NCBI GenBank assembly: GCA_963930655.1
Contig: OZ005606.1
Location: forward strand, 17,090,001-17,154,000
Reading direction: 5' to 3'
Origin: Myrica gale
Lineage: Eukaryota; Streptophyta; Magnoliopsida; Fagales; Myricaceae
DNA length: 64,000 nucleotides
Shown here in pieces: positions 59,401-64,000 of the stretch. The translations under genes and the position numbers were made by a program. Every line of letters begins with the position of its first letter. Position 1 is the stretch's first letter. The notes beneath the pieces were generated by a model. The model was not told the origin of the DNA. It saw nothing but the letters and a program-made list of their open reading frames with translations, and made no database searches.

Positions 59401-61939
59401 TTTTCTTTGCACCTATTTTCAAAAACAAAAGGTTCTGTTGTATTTCATCACATGTTTCCTTTTTCGCATTTCGTTCTCTTTTTCTTTTCCCCTGATAAGT
59501 CCATCCCATTTTAATGTATTAATCATGAACTAGCACACCATCCCTTTCTCCACATGCCTCTCGATTACAAGTACAAGCCTGGTGCATCTTAATTGGTTGA
59601 TCCCGTGATTAGCACATAATAAATACATAAATCCAAGTCGCGATCATACAATACCTCACACCACCCTCGTTATGACCAGGTTTATTTGTGTTGCAAATAT
59701 TGCATTTTGAGCGCTTTGCCCAGTTGATATTGCCACACCTGACCAACAAAAGCATAATGCATAAGCAACATGAGTAATGATGACACATCCCAATGCATGA
59801 CATGAGCATAGATGTCAATAATATGCTCAAGTAACCAACCCGCTTACGACATTTCCCTCGTGATAGCAAAACTACGAAAAGAGAACGAGAGAAGAGAGGG
59901 AAAAGCATATAAGACTTCAGACGAGGCAGTTTCATCCAAGTCTAGACTAAATCAAGCAGTTCAATAATATTCTCGTCTCTCTTAGTTCTGACTGTTTTCA
60001 AGCTGACTATGCCTAGATAACACCATCAAATAACACAATTAAGCTTCTACCCGTTAAAAAATGAAGTATAAATCCAGCAAGAAAATAGCATCAACCATAA
60101 AGCGTGCCAAAATGACAACAAACTTTGCCATATAATGAGCGACCTGAAATTTTGCCACGTATTCATGATAATAATCATAAAGTATGAACATCATTCATAA
60201 TGTATTAAAGTACAATTGGAAAAGTTCAAGAAATTTTTCTCACCAATACAGCTTTCTTACAGAGAAACAAACACGTATTCCACAGAATTTTTGTCCAGCC
60301 AAGGTAGCTGACTAATGCAAGCCCAAGAACAGCATAGATTTGTAAAACATCTAAAGCAACGTCCAGCGCTCATTATGCCTAGAACCTCTTAGGCTGAAGG
60401 TTTAACCATATTTCACCAAAACTAGAAAACATATAGGAGCTTGAACCAGACAAGTCAAAAGGAACACAGCTTAACTTTGGCAAAGAATGGAGCACTCAAT
60501 TTGACAGGATACTCCGTTCTGGCACCTGTTCATGCACCATGTAAGTCAATCTTGATCACCAATCACTCTTACCACAAGTTCTGTTCTGCTCCTAAGCTAC
60601 TTTTTCTCCAGTACCGAAACTCATTAAGCCCAAACGTCTGCACTGATTGCTTAAGGCTGCGTTTGTCACTAAAATTTTACCCAAAATTTTATCTCTCTCC
60701 TAATAAAATACTCCAATATAATCTCTCTCTTCCATCAAAAAATATAAAAAATTACAAAAACTATAAAATATTACCTCTCTTCACTTTTTCACTAAACCCA
60801 ATACCAAAAATTTTACCACACAAACCCACCATAAGTTGGGTTATCTCTATGAGAAACTACAGTGAAGCTTTCACCGTATAGATAGAGCAAAATCTTAACA
60901 TATTTAAAGTTTGAGGAAGAAATCATTATCGAGAGATTAGGCTGGGAGAAAAGCAGTCACAAAATTGAACAAAAAATGAAGAAAATACTGAAAAAACATT
61001 ATTAGAATGTGGTCTTACATTGGACAAGACCAATCATTAGGACCAAATAGTCCTCCAGTAGTAGCACCTGCACTACGGCCATGCGCCCCCGAGTCATGGC
61101 CACCCCGACCCCTGCCACTACCACCAGCCCCTGCACCACCACCAGAGCCTCCAAGAGGTCGAGCACTTCCACAGCGGTTACACACGCCACGAAATGCAAA
61201 GTTTACATTTGTACAACTGCTAGGACAGCATAACATCAGAAGCCATTTGCACAACAGTCAATGCTTAGAAGATGAAGACCATGAAAAGAAAGAGCAAGAA
61301 GGAGCTGCTCACCAATCTCACATCACAGACCTTGTATTCGGACACATCCAATCCCCCTCTTGTTGCCATGCCTTTCCGGAAGCATCACCCTGTCCTCTTC
61401 CTCTTCCACCACCCCCATTCATATCCCTAGCACTTTCCTCTGATCCACCAAAATCAGCAGCATCACTCGGATCTCCTCCTAAGTTATATGTGGTATCATC
61501 TTTGCTTTTGGACTCGGTCATAAAAACCCCAATGATATTACCATGAAAATCCTTGCTGTTAAACCATTCCACGGCAGCTAATGCAGCATGTGGATCCTCA
61601 TATGTTACAGTAGCATCTCCCTTTGGTTCATTCGTCAGTTTGTCTCGATATAACCATATCTTTGGACGACCTGTTCGCTTGTCTTTCTGTGAAGTATGGA
61701 GCCAAAATGAAAACAAGAAAACATATTAGTCCTCTTATATACAAAAGAATTCATCTCACACTTGATATAACTGTGAAACAAATGCAGTTTTCTTTAAAAA
61801 TCAAGGTTAGACTCCCTACCTTTAGCACTCCTATGGTGCCAAAATACTCCGCCAACATATTTTCATCAGTCCCAAAGGGCAAGTTGCATACATAGACAGA
61901 TCCATTTGAAGGGGCTCCCTTTCCTGAGAAGCTTGCCAT
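53462..61939 (-). CDS. TAF15: TAF15-like RNA-binding protein (TFIID subunit 15)
   Basis: Seven exons on the minus strand join in frame to 394 residues: 61,820-61,939, 61,331-61,686, 61,019-61,216, 59,655-59,738, 58,800-58,881, 58,598-58,724 and 53,462-53,679. Order of domains: an RRM (SVYVCNLPFGTDENMLAEYF, KGDATVTYEDPHAALAAVEW); a first RanBP2-type zinc finger (GDWMCPN with CTNVNFAFRGVCNRC); a Gly-rich stretch; a second finger (WSCPMCGNINWAKRSKCNIC); an ELDEEELEEIKRRRRE helix; YDEFGNLKKKF; and an RD/RS-rich tail. This is the FUS/EWS/TAF15-type layout known in plant TAF15, linked to TFIID and RNA processing in the nucleus. All splice junctions are GT-AG and no lesion is present. The start follows a plausible acceptor (TTTTTGTAG), so the 5' leader may be spliced. 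The last intron is 4.9 kb because of transposon insertions. Confidence 0.93.
54122..54314. mobile_element. Tourist-like MITE in the last TAF15 intron
   Basis: A 193-bp element with 18-bp terminal inverted repeats differing at one base (GGATATGTTTGGTTTGGT and ACCAAACCAAACATAGCC). TAA target duplications lie at 54,119-54,121 and 54,315-54,317. The TAA site and GG ends fit PIF/Harbinger-derived MITEs. Confidence 0.92.
54440..55723 (+). pseudogene. Gypsy integrase and chromodomain remnant
   Basis: The plus strand encodes SVAKAFIDHVVKLHGFPRTI, SSKHPQTDGQTEVVNR and the integrase C-terminal SFEVVYGRKPPTL from 54,524. Stops lie after EYMS and near 55,170. A chromodomain follows at about 55,260-55,400 (VQWSGLTRGEATWEDYD), marking a chromovirus-type Gypsy element. 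The upstream integrase core and reverse transcriptase are absent. It lies inside the last TAF15 intron, antisense to the gene. Confidence 0.85.
55724..56365 (+). repeat. Single LTR between pol and gag remnants
   Basis: A 642-bp LTR starting TGTTGGAAATATC and ending GGGATCCTAACA. TATATAAA at 55,938-55,945 is a likely promoter, with a polyadenylation-type AATAAAA near 56,205. Immediately after it, ATTTGGTGCTTTCATTCAG (56,366) looks like a primer-binding site of plant Gypsy elements. Pol lies before it and gag after it, so it is the shared middle LTR of a former tandem pair. Confidence 0.8.
56366..57360 (+). pseudogene. Gypsy gag remnant with tandem repeats
   Basis: The frame 56,467-56,814 has a coiled-coil gag start (FEALESSSVWLKDKMEETTT, EENKRAVEGMRQDLQAVLAR). 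A stop follows, and the next frame (56,845-57,306) continues with WLREESNHDADDHARTEEG. From 56,993 to 57,230 a degenerate unit with TCCAGACCTGGAAGACCGG recurs three times (about 56,995, 57,113 and 57,203). The remainder of gag-pol is missing. Confidence 0.7.
57361..58597 (-). other. TAF15 intron remainder
   Basis: Non-coding. GCACGAACACTTGTTTCAT (57,378) recurs as GCACGAACACTTGCTTCAT (57,438), about 60 bp apart. This is a short direct repeat near the edge of the Gypsy remnant and might mark its insertion point. I see nothing else. Confidence 0.5.
59337..59490. repeat. Two-copy 77-bp tandem duplication in a TAF15 intron
   Basis: The segment with TTTTCAAAAACAAAAGGTTC and TATTTCATCACATGTTTC occurs twice in tandem (about 59,336-59,412 and 59,413-59,490) with a few substitutions. 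It is intronic. Confidence 0.9.
60655..60831. mobile_element. Tourist-like MITE in a TAF15 intron
   Basis: A 177-bp element with imperfect inverted ends (GGCTGCGTTTGT and ACAAACCCACCA) and TAA duplications at 60,652-60,654 and 60,832-60,834. It shares much of its interior with the MITE at 7,480-7,677, so both belong to one family. Confidence 0.88.
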
Positions 61940-62479
61940 TGTGCTCCAATTTCATGAAACCGAATTAAACAGAACCACCGCCAAAATCTACAAAAATGAC
62001 ATAATGTTGTGACCGAATCATGTTTCACAAATAAAATAGAATAGGAGAAACATCTGAAAGGAAATTCATTTGCTATTGAAACGAAAAATGCATTCCAGTG
62101 AACCAACAAAAGATTTAGGGTGTAAGTAAGCAGGCAGCCTCGAAGTCCAGACTCAGAAAGATTTTTTTTTATAAGTACGTCAATATTATTAAAAACACGC
62201 AACAACGGAGTCAACAGTACAAGAGAATATACTGAAAAATCCTAACACAAGCAAACTAAACAACTAAGGGAACACAAAGGCCCAAAGAACACCAACAACT
62301 CCTACCCACCCTCAAGCCACCCCAGAAGCCACCAAGACTCTCCCAAGAAACAAAAGCACCCTCAACCCACTAGCCAACAAGACTCCCAAGAACCCCACCC
62401 ACCCTCATCCCTATAGCCACCCAAACGCGGCCAGCCGTGCCACCCCTAGCAGTCCCGCCCATAGCTTTTAGCCTTCTTA

Positions 62480-63967
62480 GTGATCGAAGAAGACCCTTCA
62501 TAGTTAACCGAAGACTTCAAGCCCTTCAACTCCCTGATTTTCTAAACTTTTGCGAACTGAGCGGCACCCGATTGTGTTCCAACGACGCAAAGAGGTCCCT
62601 CAGCTTTTCCTCTTGACCATCACACGACACCCCAACCATCTGACCCGAACCATGTCCAAGACCCACGCCGGAGATTCCCCCCCCCCAAAGCTTTACTAGG
62701 GAAACTGACCGCCAAGGATTCAATCGAGGGAGAGCTTCCATGAGATTCAAGAACAGGTTCCGCCATCTCCACCAAAGACAACTCCCCTCCAACGGTTCCC
62801 ACTGCAAATAGCCCACGACCATCCCCACCCACCCCCACTACATTTGCCCTGCCCTGCCCCACTCCAAGGGCCTCACCCATCAATCACCCCAGCAAAGCCC
62901 ACCCCATTATCCGCTTCATAAAGCACTAAGGAAGACCCGGCGACCTCAACTGGGCCATCAACAGCAAGATCCGTCGAAAAAAAGCCTCCTTGGGACGAGA
63001 CAAACACGTCCTGAGGTAGAGAACCGTAGCTCGGCGGCAGCTCCGGCGCGAGAAGGGCCTCCGGGCTGCTATCCCGCACCCCCGCATTCGACGTCGCCTC
63101 ACCTCCCGCCGCCGGAACATCAAGATCTGGCGAAAAAAAGCCCCCCTGGGACGAGACAAACACGTCCTAAGGTAGAGAACTGGAGCTCGGCAACAACTCT
63201 GGCACCGGAGGGACCTCCGGGCTGCTTTCCCGCACTCCCGCAGTCGACGTCGCCGAACCTCCCGCAACCGGAAGCTGGTCAGCATCAATCGTCATACCAC
63301 TGTGCTGAACGACACCAGCAACACAAAGAAGCATTGGGTCAGGAAGGAGACCCGACCCCAACCTAGTTGGATCCGACCCATCCCCCACAACCTGAGGCCC
63401 CAACGAAGTCGGCTGACCCAGTTTATCTTTCCTTGCCCAGACAGGCTTAACGGTAGGACCAGGAGAGGCCGAAAGAGAATGACCCGGCCCAATAGTTCTC
63501 CCCAATAGAGATAAAAGAACATCAATCTCGTCGCGAATCCCCTGCAATTTGAAACGCCAAAAAGCCACGTCCATCACCCTGTCACCAGCTGGCTGAGCAA
63601 TAAATGCTGACTCCTTGGAATATGAACCGCCTGCAGCGCATGCAATGTGCCCCCCAATATCGCATGGCAGAGACCTGCAGCGCTGCCTTCTTCTCCACGC
63701 CATCCTCAGACACCTCAACGCCCCTCACGGCCAGCACCCCACCCTCAGAGCTCTCCCCCTTCAACCCTCTCTTAGCAGCTTCAACAAAAGAACCTCCTTT
63801 CGTACTCTAGAGCCATAAGAGCCGCCACCCTCTTTATGAAACTGACCAAGGTAAGAAACCACGTCCTGAAACACCGAGACGAGATCCATCCACCTTGACC
63901 CCTCCATTCCTTCAGGTACCATCACCACCCCTCTCTGGCACCCACCACCAAACTCCGCTATGGCCAC
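62480..63967 (-). pseudogene. ORF1-like coding remnant of the LINE-derived element
   Basis: Consecutive minus-strand frames read RKAG-less AIAEFGGGCQRGVVMVPEG, YLGQFHKEGGGSYGSRVRKE (63,860-63,800), SEGGVLAVRGVEVSEDGVEK (63,740) and RFIFQGVSIYC (63,610). Then come AFWRFKLQGIRDEIDVLLSL (63,560), a Pro/Ser-rich linker with two ~150-bp tandem repeats, and finally SSQKFRKSGS (62,530). Such an N-terminal region is common in plant LINE-like and related ORF1 proteins. The frame changes several times, so it is degenerate. Function beyond RNA-binding in element particles is not known to me. Confidence 0.6.
62985..63280 (-). repeat. Two ~150-bp tandem repeats in the ORF1 linker
   Basis: On the minus strand each unit encodes a DVFVSSQGGFFS segment followed by a Pro/Glu-rich SSPE-type stretch. 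On the plus strand both share GGGACGAGACAAACACGTCC and CGGGCTGCT. The linker varies in repeat number between copies of such elements. Confidence 0.85.
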
Positions 63968-64000
63968 ATATCTACCGGCCTTGTTGCAGCACCTCTGTGC

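Larger units (their letters stand above)
62162..64000 (-). mobile_element. LINE-derived element ending just upstream of TAF15 (runs off right edge)
   Basis: Its minus-strand 3' tail (62,162-62,280) ends in poly-A and matches 9,550-9,668 and 2,122-2,230. Upstream are non-repetitive linker sequence, then coding remnants from 62,520 to beyond 63,960. As in the 2.1 kb copy, no ORF2 endonuclease or reverse transcriptase lies between coding remnant and tail. The target duplication on the right is outside the window. Confidence 0.8.

Noticed and set aside
61015..61546. Pro- and Gly-rich frames opposite the TAF15 zinc-finger exons
   Set aside because: They are antisense or alternative-frame readings of the Gly-rich TAF15 region and run across its splice sites.

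Overview
This window is nuclear DNA of a flowering plant, most likely a eudicot. The genes have many short exons with GT-AG introns, and two of them encode plant proteins that can be followed exon by exon: a PUB62-type U-box protein and TAF15. Plant Copia and Gypsy LTR retrotransposons, plant L1-type LINEs and plant MITEs fill most of the rest. I cannot name the species.

Layout. 1-11,890 (+): the 3' part of a PUB62-like gene, 11 visible exons with its start off the left edge. Its introns hold three LINE pieces, a MITE and tandem duplications. 11,900-31,860: a repeat-rich stretch with old Copia remnants, LTR-like sequence, a ~3.6 kb Gypsy-type LTR (from 21,072), a cluster of Copia LTRs around an NPH3 pseudogene fragment, and a 3'-truncated LINE on the minus strand. 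31,862-45,608: a three-level nest. A minus-strand Copia element (TSD CTGGA) is interrupted in gag by a long solo-type LTR (36,411-45,017, TSD GCCCT), which is itself interrupted by a complete-ended but internally deleted Gypsy element (38,893-44,029, TSD TTAAT). 45,690-51,800: gene fragments, namely a SWI3-like C-terminus, the C-terminal half of a PsbP-domain protein (minus) and a BTB/NPH3 pseudogene (minus). A foldback MULE-type MITE lies between them. 53,462-61,939 (minus): a complete TAF15 gene with 7 coding exons, whose last intron carries a MITE and an INT-LTR-GAG Gypsy remnant. 62,162-64,000: a LINE-derived element running off the right edge.

Only PUB62 and TAF15 look like intact cellular genes. 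PUB62 fuses a U-box to a domain that looks like a 2-oxoglutarate/Fe(II) oxygenase whose metal-binding residues have been replaced. The two long LTR copies share an array of stem-loops. Their loops are nearly constant, while the stems change in a compensating way between units and copies. This is the least expected signal in the window.
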